Shown here piece by piece: positions 11,203 through 22,636 of a stretch of DNA of 64,000 bases. A program made the position numbers and the translations under genes. The stretch covers positions 65,902,539 to 65,966,538 of the forward strand of contig CM034537.1 in the NCBI GenBank assembly GCA_020002185.1, given 5' to 3'. Source of the stretch: Paraescarpia echinospica (Eukaryota > Annelida > Polychaeta > Sabellida > Siboglinidae). Within the stretch, counting starts at the first letter, position 1, and the number at the start of each line of letters is the position of its first letter. The notes under the pieces were generated by a model, which ran no database searches, was not told the origin of the DNA, and saw only the letters and a program-made list of their open reading frames with translations.

Positions 11203-12768
11203 TATTGAAAATCAAGATGGCCGACATCCAAAATCTTACATTTTGGTTTAAATCAGCTTCCCTACAACACAAAACATGCTGTTTGTGTTTAATCCGGTAA
11301 TACACGTGTAAATAAGATAAGATAAGATAATGGTTTATTGTCTCAACTATGGAGTTGAGAAATTTGTCTCAGGTGAGAACAGACATGACTTCAATATGTA
11401 CATAAACCATAAAACATTCGATACAAACAGCAGATAAAAAATAAGTAATACATGCATACACATTACGTATTCTAAAACAAGTGACACTGTGGCAGCAGGC
11501 AGCATGAATTAAGTTGTTTAATAGACAGTGGCATGAATGTGTGTTTGTATTTATTAAGCCTGCACCGAGGAGTTATCTAACGTCTGCCAGATGGCAGAAG
11601 CTGAAATGCATTATGTAGAACATGTTTAGTATCATAAATAAACTTGACTGACTGTCTTCTTAGTGTCTGTTCAAAAATCTCCTGAAGGGAGATCATGGGA
11701 GATGTGGAACCTGTGATTTTCATGACAGTTCTCATCAATCCAGAAAGCTGTGATTTTAACCGAACAGGCAGATTGCCAAATCAAACAGTAATCCCTTAGC
11801 GCAGCATGCTTTAAATAATGGAGCAATAAAAAAAAACAAGTATTTTCTCAACGACACCGAAAGCTCTCAGTCTGCGGAGAAAGTACAACCGCCGGTGGAC
11901 TTTGGAGCATACACTGAGAACATGGACGTTCCAGCTAAGTTTGTTATCAAGATGGACACCTAGGTATTTGTACTGACTGACCTGGGCAGTTTCTTCACCA
12001 TGGATAACAACAGGCAAGTGATCGGCAACAATACATTTAGCATCAAAAAACATATCTTGAGTCTTGTTGACATTAAGTTTGAGGTTGTTGTTGTCACACC
12101 AATGTACAAAGCTTTCAATTTCAGACATGTATGTACTGATGTCAGAATCAACATGTAACAGACTAAGAATAGCCGAGTCATCAGATAATTTGATTATGTA
12201 GTTGTTAGTACTGCTGCTGGTACATTCATTTGTATACAGAATGTACACGATCGGCGAACTGACGCAACCTTGGGGTGCACCGGTATTTGTTACCACAGTC
12301 TGGGAAAGAGCCTGATTTACCTTAACAAGCTGCACTCTGTTTGTTGGAAAAGAACGATACTACTTGATGATATGTGGATTGTCATTCATTTGTTTCAGCT
12401 TAGTGAACAGAATGTGAGGTTGGATAAGACTGAACGCCGAGCTAAAGTCTAGGAACAATAGTCTAGCATAAGCCTTGGGTTTTCTAAGTGTTTCAAAATT
12501 AAATGGACAACAGTGTTGACAGCGCCATATGTTCCTTTGCCATGCCTGTAGGCAAATTGGAATGGGTCAAGTTAGTCCTGAACGACTAGCTGCAGTTTAC
12601 GAACATTCGTTCCAAACATTTCATGACACTTGGTGTCAGTGCAACATGTCTGTAATCATTGTTTTCTTTTGGGCAAGTATTCTTTGGTACACGAGTAATA
12701 GTGAGATTTTCCAGAGTATTGGTACCATGTGGCTATCGGCAGAAAGTTGGAAAATGGGCCACCAAGCC
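11203..12768 (-). mobile_element. CR1/Rex-like LINE copy A, 5'-truncated
   Basis: The reverse transcriptase is read leftward. From about 12,335 to 11,811 it contains TNTGAPQGCVSSPIVYILYT, the catalytic segment IIKLSDDSAIL (D-D retained), LKLNVNKTQDMFF and YKYLGVHLDNKLSW. The 3' untranslated part (11,780-11,203) includes a GATAAGATAAGATAATGG block and ends with CAAGATGGCCGACATCC. Copy B (13,606-14,640) shares both the 3' end and the 12,526-12,760 part. The 5' edge coincides with the point where a 45-bp remnant of the same LINE lies in duplication copy A (21,923-21,967). The clade label is tentative. Confidence 0.8.
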
Positions 12769-13605
12769 GGTGCCAGTTCTTGTGACTATTGTAATGTCTT
12801 TTTGGAGTATGTATCCTATCTATGTCTATTTTAGTTTTGTATTTCTGTTTTCGTACTTGTTTGGTTTATCCTGTTCATCAGTTCGGTTTAGACTTTGTCT
12901 TGTTATTAGATTTTAGGATGTTTCTGGGGCATTTGTTGATGAACGTTTGTAGATGTTTAATTTTTGACTTTCTTGGGTAATGACATACAAACTCTACGCA
13001 AACGTCACCTATTCTTGTGCGGAACGATTGCTTAAGCATTATACCACGAACTTGAGCTAAACATTCAACTTTAAACAGCTAAGCACCGCTGTGAGGTTAC
13101 CGTTTTTACAACAATGGCCTCCTATGAAAGTGATTCTCTGGATGTCAGGACATACAACAATAACAACATATTATTATACACAAACATGTTGGCTGATACG
13201 TCGAGACGGCTTCTTTTCCGTCACAACCCAGGACACCGAATGCAGGCCAATAACCCGGAAGACATCCTTTTCGAGAGTCGTCCAAACAAGACACTCGACA
13301 CTAGCTATGACCCTTGGCTAAACGGGGTTTGTGCGTACATTCGTAACTACCCGTCTTGCATTCCGAGAGAGTCTAGCAAGTCTCCACACGGTGCATTGTA
13401 TAGTTATAGTTGTGCGTATCTGCTCTAATTAAGAAGGCAATGGAAACGGCTATCGTAAGTATCTTATATCGGCCTGTGTTTGTTTATACATACACAACAG
13501 TTGATCGGTGATTATTTTCTATCGCTCTTGGGCATTCAACAAGGCACGTTTTTGTTTGCATCATAGAATTTTGCATAGCATAATTTAAACCTCTGTGGTT
13601 AAATG
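12769..13605 (+). repeat. Relic P of the duplicated host-gene 5' region
   Basis: Homologous to 21,968-22,800 and to 59,664-60,096 plus 61,206-61,590. It carries the same promoter-proximal sequence and the same five-codon first exon with a GTAAGT donor (ATG at 13,440, donor at 13,455). A 104-codon frame at 13,114-13,428 also appears in the other copies, but it is truncated by stops or interrupted there and changes amino acids freely. I therefore treat it as non-coding 5' sequence. The intron is cut at 13,606 by LINE copy B, and no second exon follows. Confidence 0.8.
13440..13454 (+). pseudogene. Orphan first exon of the cysteine-rich secreted protein gene (P)
   Basis: ATG plus four codons (METAI) directly before a GTAAGT splice donor, identical in layout to the first exons of genes Q and R. 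No matching second exon was seen before the Q locus begins, so this copy cannot make the protein. Confidence 0.7.
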
Positions 13606-14640
13606 CATATTGAAAATCAAGATGGCCGACATCCAAAATCATATATTTTGGTTTAAGTGAGCTTCCGTATAACACAAAACATGTTCTTTGTGTTTAATCC
13701 GGTAATACACGTGTAAATAAGATAAGATAAGATTATGGTTTATTGTCTCAACTATGGAGTTGAGACATTTGTATCGTGTGAGAACAGACATGACTTCAAT
13801 ATGTACATAAAACCATAAAAAACACCAGATAAATAATACATGCATACACATTACGTATTATAAAACGACAAATGACACTATGGCAGCAGGCAGCATGAAT
13901 TAAGTTGTTTAACAGACAGTGGCATGAATGAGTGTTTATATTCCTTTGCCATGCCTGTAGGCAAATTGGAATGGGTCAAGTTAGTCCTGAACGTCTAGCT
14001 GCAGTTTACGAACCACTATTCGTTCCAAACATTTCATGACACTTGGTGTCAGTGCAACATGTCTGTAATCATTGTTTTCTTTTGGGCAAGTATTCTTTGG
14101 TACACGAGTAATAGTGAGATTTTCCAGAGTATTGGTACCATGTGGCTATCGGCAGAAAGTTGGAATATGGGACACCAAGCGGGTGCAAGTTCCTCAGCAT
14201 ATGTTTTCAGTAAATAAACCGAAATGCCATCAGGAACTGTTGCTTTTCTACTATATACATGTTGAAAGACTTTGGAAACATCATCTACATCAATTTCTAT
14301 CCTATCGGCATTACTAACAAACACATCACTGAGCACAGAATCACATTTACTGGAAGAGTCCTGAGTATTAAACCGTCTCTAGAAATCATTCATTTCATCA
14401 GCAAAAGCCTGTTCATTTGTGGTGTGTGTTGGTTTCCTAGTACAGTTCATGTTTATGGCCGATTTCATTGTATCCCATAATGTTCTATTGTTCATGCAAT
14501 TATAATGTTTCTCCATCTTGTCTTTGTAGTGTTGTTTTTCCTCTCTCAGTTTGGTGTTGAGTTCCTTTTGCACCCGTTTGACATCTTGTGTATCTTTCCT
14601 TGTGAAATGTGTGTCTTTCTATGGACCTCCACATTGTCAA
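13606..14640 (-). mobile_element. CR1/Rex-like LINE copy B, internally deleted
   Basis: The 3' end (13,606-13,945) matches copy A at 11,203-11,550. At about 13,950 it jumps to sequence matching copy A at 12,526, removing about 975 bp that hold the RT palm. Beyond 14,180 it contains more of the 5' part than copy A. This includes an RT fingers segment (RKATVPDGISVYLLKTYAEE, about 14,250) and a lysine/glutamate-rich linker (KELNTKLREEKQHYKDKM, about 14,560). The element lies inside the first intron of relic P. Confidence 0.8.
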
Positions 14641-14989
14641 CATGTGATGAATGAATGAATGTTACTAGGATACAATCATCAAATGGTGGTCACGCAAGAT
14701 ATAACGATGGCCGCCATGCATATATACGTTCTAGAAACGTGGTCTAAATGTCTGTTGTGTTTAGGAATACACGTCTGGTTTATGGTATGTGTCTTCACGA
14801 TTATAACATTGCAGGCTGTTGCATAAATTTACTCAGTTATATTATCAACCATAACATAACTCACAACGTACATACTGATAAAATAATATCTCAATGTGAC
14901 TACATTTCCAACTACAGTACACTATCTCATGACATGGCATCGATGCCTCTGATAGTTCAATTCCAGCATGGTTTCCAACTGAATTAGTT
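14641..14989. other. AT-rich DNA, no gene recognised
   Basis: No supported coding region. A GATGGCCGCCATGCAT segment near 14,707 resembles the GATGGCCGACATCC motif of neighbouring repeats. Confidence 0.5.
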
Positions 14990-15841
14990 GCACTACAACA
15001 GCATAGTCCAAGACTGGACTAGTGGAGATTTGGCGCAAGAGCTTATGACATCACACAACTAATTTGATAAACAATCCTTGTGACATGTTGGTGGAATGCA
15101 TGTTTTGTGGGGTATTCCAAGTGGTACTATATCCCTGGGCAAACAACCGTTTCCTTGCCTCATCCACCATGCTGAGTGTAAAAGTCTTAATCTAAATTAC
15201 GGTGATGAACATCTCTATCTCATTTAGTGTGTTTGAATCGACGTCTTGTGGTTGTGATAACAGGGCGAGATAGACATGTGCGACAGTGGGGAAAGAGTTC
15301 ATGCTAACCATGCCGACATCTTTCCTCCGCCAAGGAACCTGGAGACTATGTCGCACCAACTCAGTAAATGATATAGCAGTATTGTTTCCGATCTCACAGG
15401 TTGTTGGCAATGATAACGTTTGCAGTGGAATAAAAGAGGGTTTCAACTCCAAAATTCCCATGTATTTCAACAGCAAAGGATTGCCCTACGGTTAAGATAA
15501 CCACATATTTGTAGACTGCCGAATATCCACTTTTGGAAATCCTTGGTTTACACAATGAGCTACATATGCCGATATCCGCCTACTCGAGTGTGCACGGCTG
15601 AAGGTTCTCCAGGTCATTGGTGCCTTTCTGGACTGTGGTCACAACTATCTGATCTTGTGTACTGGTGATTACCTATCCACCGGAAACGTATGACATTACA
15701 CAGTGCAGCAAATAATGAACAACATATGAGTGGGTCTGATACGTATTCTGCGTTCTCTTGTTGGTTGTTTGAGGGTGTCAGCAAAATACCTACCACATAC
15801 AATATATACTCTTCTGACAGTTGCCAACTGGTATGTAACAA
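14990..15841 (-). pseudogene. Decayed ORF of unknown, possibly transposon-associated, protein
   Basis: A 94-codon frame (15,476-15,192) reads leftward. After one in-frame TAG it continues into KTFTLSMVDEARKRLFAQGYSTTW-type sequence near 15,180-15,110. An upstream frame (15,841-15,614) could belong to it. The pattern of an SFPTVAHVYLALLSQP block followed by a V-x-EAR-x-x-LF motif recalls widespread uncharacterised proteins linked to invertebrate DNA transposons, in which a VNEAR-x-x-LF motif occurs. This likeness is from memory of the family pattern and is weak. Broken frames indicate a relic. Confidence 0.35.
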
Positions 15842-16339
15842 ATGAAAGTTGATTTATCTGTACATGAGGCTTTGTTGAGGTTTTTAACTGGCAGTTTGAA
15901 CACTACCTTCCAATTCCACCTCTACCTATGATGTGTTGACCTTATCACCACCCACCTCTCCAAGGAGTGTGGATTTTCTGCCAAACTTCCAGTACAACCG
16001 TCAGACTTTATGGGTCATTGTCTTAATCATGGTACCGGCCTAGTGTTATTGCTGAGAAAATATGTGGTTTCTGCACAACAAAATGTCCATTTATTATTTG
16101 TCAATAAACCTCAAGGTGTGTTGAGTACGTTTTCCAAATTCGAAATGTAACCATTTGTGTTCACCATTCTTAATCAATTGTATATTTCTCTTCACCGATA
16201 TATGCACTATCACTTATCTTAGCAACAACTGCCAACAAGAACTGGTATACTCGTGAATATATAAGGATTCATATAATAACGACATATAAATTCCTTAACC
16301 TCAAACGACACTGAAATCATGTTCGTAAAATGTGACAGC
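15842..16339. other. AT-rich DNA, nothing recognised
   Basis: No coding frame, repeat or RNA gene that I can support. Confidence 0.5.
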
Positions 16340-16628
16340 CATTGTGATTTTTAATATGACGGATATAGCGTAAGACAGAAATGGATTCATTGACCCTAAA
16401 AATGTTGGTTTAGACACAAAGAACATGTTTATATGTTGCTTAGAAACTGATATATTTGGGTAATGAATTTTCATGGCGGCCATCTTGAATTTCAATATGG
16501 CCGTCAACTGAGGATATAGCAAATGGCAGAAAAGGATCTTTTGACCCTCAAAAATGTTGGCTTAGACACAAAGTGCTCGATGTAAGTGACTGCGCCTATG
16601 TGGCTGCGCCTTATAAGTGCTCCATAAG
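16340..16628. repeat. Interspersed repeat with GGCGGCCATCTTGAAT core
   Basis: The part from 16,473 to 16,628 (GGCGGCCATCTTGAATTTCA, then TTTGACCCTCAAAAATGTTG) recurs at 25,079-25,235 in the same orientation. Within the block, the TTGACCCTxAAAAATGTTGG unit appears twice (16,391 and 16,540), so it is a diverged direct duplication. Non-coding. Confidence 0.8.
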
Positions 16629-16639
16629 ATGCCCTAAAC

Positions 16640-17095
16640 ATGAACAACCATGCACAATACATGTATCGTGTAGCATATTTCCATCTACACAGTATTGGAA
16701 GAATTCGAAATCTTCTAGATAGGACAACAACAGATATGATGGTGCACACGTACGTGATATATCGTCTTGACAATGGATATGGCCTGCTGTACGGGATTTC
16801 TGATCATCTCATCACCAGACACAACAGAGTGCAAAATGCTGCAGCCCGTCTCATAACCAGAACTAAGAAGCACGACAACATCACTCCTGTTCTGATCGCG
16901 CTTGATTTGTTGCCGATTTAACAGCGCAACGAGTACAAACTACTCCTGTTGACGTTTCGCAGTTTGCACGGCATGACTGCGTCAATTCTGGCGGACCTGC
17001 TAACTTGCCCACTCGCACGTTACGCTCCGCCGACGCCCACCTGCTGGAGGTCCCGCGCTGCAAACTTTGCACTCAAGGCGACAAAGCTTTTGTGA
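16640..17095 (+). mobile_element. LINE 3' fragment (reverse-transcriptase C-terminal domain)
   Basis: In one frame it reads YRVAYFHLHSIGRIRNLLD, then RLDNGYGLLYGISDHLI, RVQNAAARLITRTKKHDNI and TPVLIALDLLPI, followed by LTFRSLHGM after one TAA. This is the conserved C-terminal tail of Jockey/CR1-type RTs. The distal part (16,930 onward) is also present at about 57,480-57,640 in duplication copy B. A stop at 16,919 and the missing RT core make it a fossil. Confidence 0.85.
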
Positions 17096-17589
17096 AAAAG
17101 TGCACAATCATATCCCTTAGCCGCTGTACTACTTATCTAGTTTCGAAGGAATCGCATGTCGTATAGCCTAGTATTCGCCAGGGCGTATTTTAATTCTGCA
17201 TCCGGGAATACAATAAAATATCATCGATAACGTCACGTTATATCTCAATTTCGAGAAAACTAATTAATGCAAAAGAATTCGCCTAGCTCCTTTTCAACTG
17301 TTATCATGATCATTAAAGCATTACTACTTTTTTTAAATCAACACCAAACGTTTCAACACATGTTGTGTAGGTGGTGAAAATCTTTCGTAGATGTCATACT
17401 GACATTATTGTACACCCGATCATTAGTTACGAAAACGGTGTTACTGGACATTTTATATTTCTTTATCGTTTTGACAACATTGCGCATCAGTATGGCAAAT
17501 TCCTGATGTAAATGTTTTAAGAAAAACATTATAAATCGTCATATTTAAAATACATTATAATGATGACATCCAAGACAATTTTTTGTTTT

Positions 17590-17700
17590 TATATAGAGTG
17601 GTTCAGGCAGACCTGTTCAATCGAATACCATCTAGACTGTTCGGGGGAAGCATTCAGCCACGCTGCAATTAACCTATCCATCACGTTACCTGTTGCCTAA
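17590..17700 (-). repeat. Short interspersed repeat, family S
   Basis: The CAGGCAGACCTGTTCAATCG and AGCCACGCTGCAATTAAC segments are the reverse complement of 2,280-2,370. Shared with copy B of the segmental duplication (58,205-58,345), so it predates that duplication. Confidence 0.65.
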
Positions 17701-17877
17701 CAAAATCTTCGTTAAGTCATCAGAAAACACGTGATGGATTCCGACATTCCATCGTACAGTTTGTTGAAATTCTGGTCACAAAAGTGTTTCTTTATGACAA
17801 AAAAACATAAGCTAAAGGTTTTAAAGTGACAACTCTATGGGGGGATGTTCGATTTATGAGATGTCATGTAGCAATAG

Positions 17878-20800
17878 ATTTAACAAGATTTAACAAGATT
17901 GCCATCCAGAAAATTACTCTGGATGACAGGTGGACAAGGAAGCCTTTTGGCTTATCGAGAGTCCAATACTTTTTATCTACATGTATCCCGCCTTTTTTAG
18001 GTGTGTGTCGATTTTATTTTTAAACATATTCACGCTACTAGCACCAACACAATCAGGAGATAATCTGTTCCATTCATTTACAGTCCTTTGTGAGAATGAG
18101 AACTTTCTTATATCTAATCTACACTGCTCCTTTACTAATGTAGCTTCATGTCCTCTGGTCCTTCTATCTTTCTTAACTGAGAAAAAAATGTTTCTATCAA
18201 TATTTTCATAACCATTCAATATTTTAAACACTTCTATGTGATCTCCTCTCAATCTCCTGGTCTCTAGTGTTGTTAAACCACATTCTTTTAGGCGTATTTC
18301 GTAACTAAGATCCCTCAGATTTGGTATCATTTTAGTCGCTCTCCTCTGTACTCTTTCTAGCATATCTATGTCCTTCTTGCGATATGGCCTCCATGCTTGT
18401 ATACAATATTCTAAATGAGGCCTCACTATTGTTTTGTACAGCGGTACTATTAATTCTTTTTTCTTATACGCTATATTTCGCCTAATTAATCCAAGGATTT
18501 GATTTCCCTTTGACGCTGCAATTCCGCACTGCTCTGAAACCTTCATATCAGCACTAATGGTTAACCCCAAGTCCTTTTCTTTTACAGTAGTACTTAGAAC
18601 AGTACCCCCCATTTTATATTTTACCTCTTCATTCCCATGACCTGTGTGGAGGCATTTACATTTCCCCAAATTGAACAGCATTTGCCACTTTTCAGACCAT
18701 TTGATCAACCTATCAAGATCATCTTGTAAATGCTGTCTGTCTCCATCACTTTTAATCCTTCTAAACACTTTTGTATCATCCGCAAATTTTAACACCTTGC
18801 TTGTTATATCATCGTCCAAATCGTTGATATATATTAAGAATAATATAGGTCCTAGTACTGATCCTGTGGTACCCCACTCAATACCGATTTCCAGTTTGAA
18901 GCCTCCCCATCAACTACTACACGTTGTCTTCTGTCATTCAGCCATTTTTCTATCCAGTTTATTATACCATTTCCTATGCCATGGGCCTTTAGCTTAAGGA
19001 GTAATCTTTGATGTGGTACTTTGTCGAAAGCTTTTTGAAAATCTAAATAGATGATATCTACTGGTGATCCTCATCTACCCACCTAGTGATGTCTTCCAAA
19101 AAACATAACATATTTGTTAAGCATGACCTCGCTTTTAAAAACCCATGTTGAGATGGGTTTATCAAGTTATGTTTAACAAGAAAATCCACCATGTGATCTT
19201 TAATTAGTCTTTCTAATAATTTGCAAATCACTGATGTTAAACTCACTGGTCTATTGTTCTCCGACTTGTTTCTCGAACCTTTTTTAAATAACGGTACAAT
19301 GTTTGCCTCTTTCCATTCTAAAGGAACCACTCCCTCTTCTAATGACAAATTGAAAACTGTTGTAAGCGGTACGCTAATTTGTTCTACAATTTCCAATAGT
19401 AGTTTGGGCGGAATCCCGTCCACTCCAGGTGATTTATTATCCTTCATAGCCCTTATTTTCTTAGCTACCATTTCCGAGGTTACAACTAACTGTCCTAAAT
19501 AGTCTGAATCTGCCCCCTTGAACTTAGCCTCTGGTACTGGCAGTGAACTAATATCTTCCCTGGTAAACACTGAACTAAAATACTCATTCAGGTCTTCTGC
19601 CATTAAGAGTCCCTCTGATATTGTATTTCCAGCACTATCTTCTAGAGGACCGACCTTATCCTGAACTTTCTGTTTGCTTCGAATATACGCATAAAAACTC
19701 TTACTGTCATGTTTTATATTACTAGCTAATTTTTTTTCATAGCTTCTCTTTGAATTTCTAATTTCAGCTGTAGCTTGATTAAGTGCTTCTTTATAAATGT
19801 TGTAGTCTTCATCATTTCCAGTACATCTATATGACTTCCACATCATTTGTTTATACTTAATTTTTCTAATGGCTTCTTTCGATAAGTGTTTCTTTTTAGA
19901 CCGTTTCCCTTGTTTTTTGAAAGGTACAAATTTATCGACTATGCACTTAATTTCACTATTTAAGATATTCCAGCATTCGGTTGCTGTCTTATTCTTCAGT
20001 GTGTTATTCCAGTCTATCTTTGCTAAATATTTCCTCATGTCCTTATACCTTCCTTTGTGGAAATTTCTCCTATACTGCTTTTTACTATTCCTTTCTGATT
20101 TTACTTTGATGGTAAAATGTATCTGGTTGTGATCACTACTCCCCAGTGGCTCACATATCTTGACATTGTCAACTAATTCTTTCTGTGAGGACAAAACTAA
20201 GTCTAACACATTCTCTCCCCTGGTTGGTTCTAGCACATGTTGAGAAAGGAAACTATCTTGTACTAAAACTAAAAACTTGTGGTCCTCACTCCCCATACTC
20301 TGTAGAGATTTCCATTGTATATGCCCATGGTTAAAGTCCCCCATAATAATACAGTTCCGTTTGCTTACTTCCTTTATAGCGTTTTGTATTTTTTCATTCT
20401 CTTCTATGCTTATGTTTGGACTTCGATAAACTAACCCAACTGTTAACGTTGAGTTTCCTGTAACTATGTTACACCAAACAGCTTCTTCGCAATCTGCTTC
20501 TCTTTCTAATTTTATTTCATAAGCCTGGATAGATTCTTTAATATATAAAATAACTCCACCTCCCTTTCTTCCTATTCTATCTTTCCTAAACATTACATAT
20601 CCTGTTAGTCCCAATTCGGCATCTGATATATCAGTGGTGGCCCACGATTCGGTTATACCTATTATGTGAGGGTCAATATCTTCTACCATAATGTTTAGTT
20701 CACTTCTTTTGTTTACTATGCTCCTTGCATTTAAACAAATGCATTTATATCCTGATTCAGAACAGTTTTCCAGGCTGTTCTTTGCCGATTTATTTCTGCT

Positions 20801-21258
20801 GTCTTTATCTATGCCTCCAGTTTCAGGCTTCTCTGTGAATCCCCCCTGCGAATCTAGTTTAAATAGATGCAGCCTGTCCCACTGTCAACAGATTGCAGCA
20901 AATTCTCTGAGAAAACTGCTGCTCAACTAGTGCGTTGATCGCCATCCTCTTGCAGTTTCTATATGTCGGCCCCCTTCCTCCCATTACTGGCAAAATTCCT
21001 GAGAGGATAATCTGTTCTACTCTTGTCTTCTTTAACTTCTTCACTAACTGTCTGTACTTCTGAACTATCCCAGTTGTTCCCTCCCTCTCTGCGTTATTTG
21101 TCCCTACATGTACTAGTATAGACCCTCCCTTGCCATGCCCCAGTACCTTCTCTACCCTTTCAGTTACATGTTCTATCCTAGCCCCCGGTAGACAAACAAC
21201 GACGTCCTCCCCCTCGCTTAGAGTCTTATCTGTCTTTCTCATAATCGAATCGCCCATA
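17878..21258 (-). mobile_element. CR1 LINE, nearly full coding region
   Basis: Inserted in copy A of the segmental duplication. Copy B has the empty site, and AATAG flanks the insertion (17,873-17,877 and 21,259-21,263). Read leftward, it starts at an SGNH/esterase-like region (MGDSIMRK, LVHVGTNN, 21,257-20,880). The AP endonuclease follows (IIGITESWA, CIIMGDFNHG, SSDHNQI, about 20,770-20,100), then a lysine-rich linker. The reverse transcriptase (KSPGVDGIPPKLL, VPLFKKGSRNKSENNRP, catalytic KFADDTKVF at about 18,790) and a C-terminal tail ending near 17,977 complete it. CR1 elements nick DNA with the endonuclease and prime reverse transcription there. Apparent one-base frameshifts near 20,880, 19,070 and 18,870 are the main defects, making it the youngest-looking LINE here. 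The 3' end carries two AATCTTGTTA-type units. Confidence 0.93.
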
Positions 21259-21486
21259 AATAGTAATGCAATTTACTTGTATAATCATTATCAACATTGT
21301 TTGCAAACGCAAAGCTTGATGGAGGTCACGCGCAAAAAATTCGATTGTGACGTAGGCAAACCGCGACGTCGTGGATACATCAATTACTTCGCTAAGACTA
21401 TTTGTACACAAAAAATACCCACTACTGTATATTTAATGACACTCATTCATGCAGTTGAGTGAACTGGTAAAATGGGTCGAAAAGGC

Positions 21487-21556
21487 AGAAAGAGGAATCG
21501 AACCCGGATTATCTCGTTTGAGAGTCGGTTGTTTTAAGTACTACGCCACAGAACCC
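21487..21556 (-). other. tRNA-like / RNA polymerase III promoter-like block
   Basis: The reverse complement contains GGGTTCGATTCC, a perfect B-box type sequence, about 45 bases after a TGGCGTAGTA A-box-like sequence. Arms do not pair as in a functional tRNA, so this is a tRNA relic or tRNA-derived SINE head. The same block is at 59,282-59,352. Confidence 0.4.
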
Positions 21557-21878
21557 TTCTAATGGAATACGGTTGTTGGAGTAATACTCTTTATTATATT
21601 TACGTCGGAGAGGTGAAACTCTATGGATACGTCTAGTTCTTATCGTACCCTAGTAGTGACATGTATAAAACGTACGCTTTCCTAATTGTGATGATTTACC
21701 TAATCGTCTTCGCCCAGATTAGAATACAGGGCCGAAACGAAACTTCTCCACTGTACTATGTTGTTATTTCCTTTATTTTGTTCCTAGTGATATTAATCTT
21801 CTTTGATTCATCGACTATTCATCTCCTTCAACTGTTTTTGTTAGCCTGTTTTTTTCCTTGTGGATTCCATTCTAGAGC

Positions 21879-22012
21879 TTGTCTTGTAACTATTGTAATG
21901 TCTTTTCAGAGTATATATCCTACCCGGCAGAAAGTTGGAAAATGGGACACCAAGCCGGTGCAAGTTCCTCTTGTGACTATTGTAATGTCTTTTTTGTGTG
22001 TATATCCTACCC
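21879..22012. repeat. 45-bp LINE remnant between two direct repeats
   Basis: CTTGTAACTATTGTAATGTC through ATATATCCTACCC (21,880-21,921) is repeated at 21,968-22,012. Between them lies CGGCAGAAAGTTGGAAAATG and the following 25 bases, which match the 5' edge of LINE copies A and B. Copy B of the segmental duplication has a single uninterrupted target (about 59,664-59,708). A LINE insertion with a target duplication of about 44 bp, followed by internal deletion, explains this. Confidence 0.75.
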
Positions 22013-22636
22013 ATGTCTATTTTAGTTTTGTATTTCTGTTTTAGAACTTGTTTGGATTATCCTGTTTATCAGTTCGGTGTTAGACTTTGTCTTGTCATTA
22101 GATTTTAGGATGTTTCTGGGACATTTGTTGTTGAACGTTTGTAGATGTTTAATTTTTGACTTTCTTGGGTAATGACATACAAACTCTACGCAAACGTCAC
22201 CTATTCTTGTGCGGAACGATTGCTTAAGCATTATACTACGAACTTGAGCTAAAAATTCAACTTTAGACAACTAAGCACCGCTGTGAGGTTACCTTTTTTT
22301 TAAAACAAAAATTGCCTCCTATGAAAATGCTTCTCTGGACGTCAGGACATACAACAATAACAACATATTATTATATACAAACATGTTGGCTGATATGTCG
22401 AGACGGCTTCTTTTCCGTCACAACCCAGGACACCGAATGCAGGCCAATAACCCGGAAGTCATCCTTTCCGAGAGTCGTCCAAACAAGACACTCGACACTA
22501 GCTATGACCCTTGGCTAAACGGGGTTTGTGCGTACATTCGTAACTACCCATGTTGCCTTGCGTGAGATTCCAGCAAATATCCGCACTTTGCACTGTATAT
22601 TCATAGTTGTGCGTATCTGCTGTAATTATGAAGGCA

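Noticed and set aside
13114..13428. 104-codon frame repeated in three places (13.1, 22.3 and 60.0 kb)
   Set aside because: Repeated only because the region is duplicated. Q ends it early with a stop and R is interrupted; differences are mostly amino-acid changing.
21487..21556. Functional tRNA-Leu gene
   Set aside because: A and B boxes are present, but acceptor, D and T arms do not pair.
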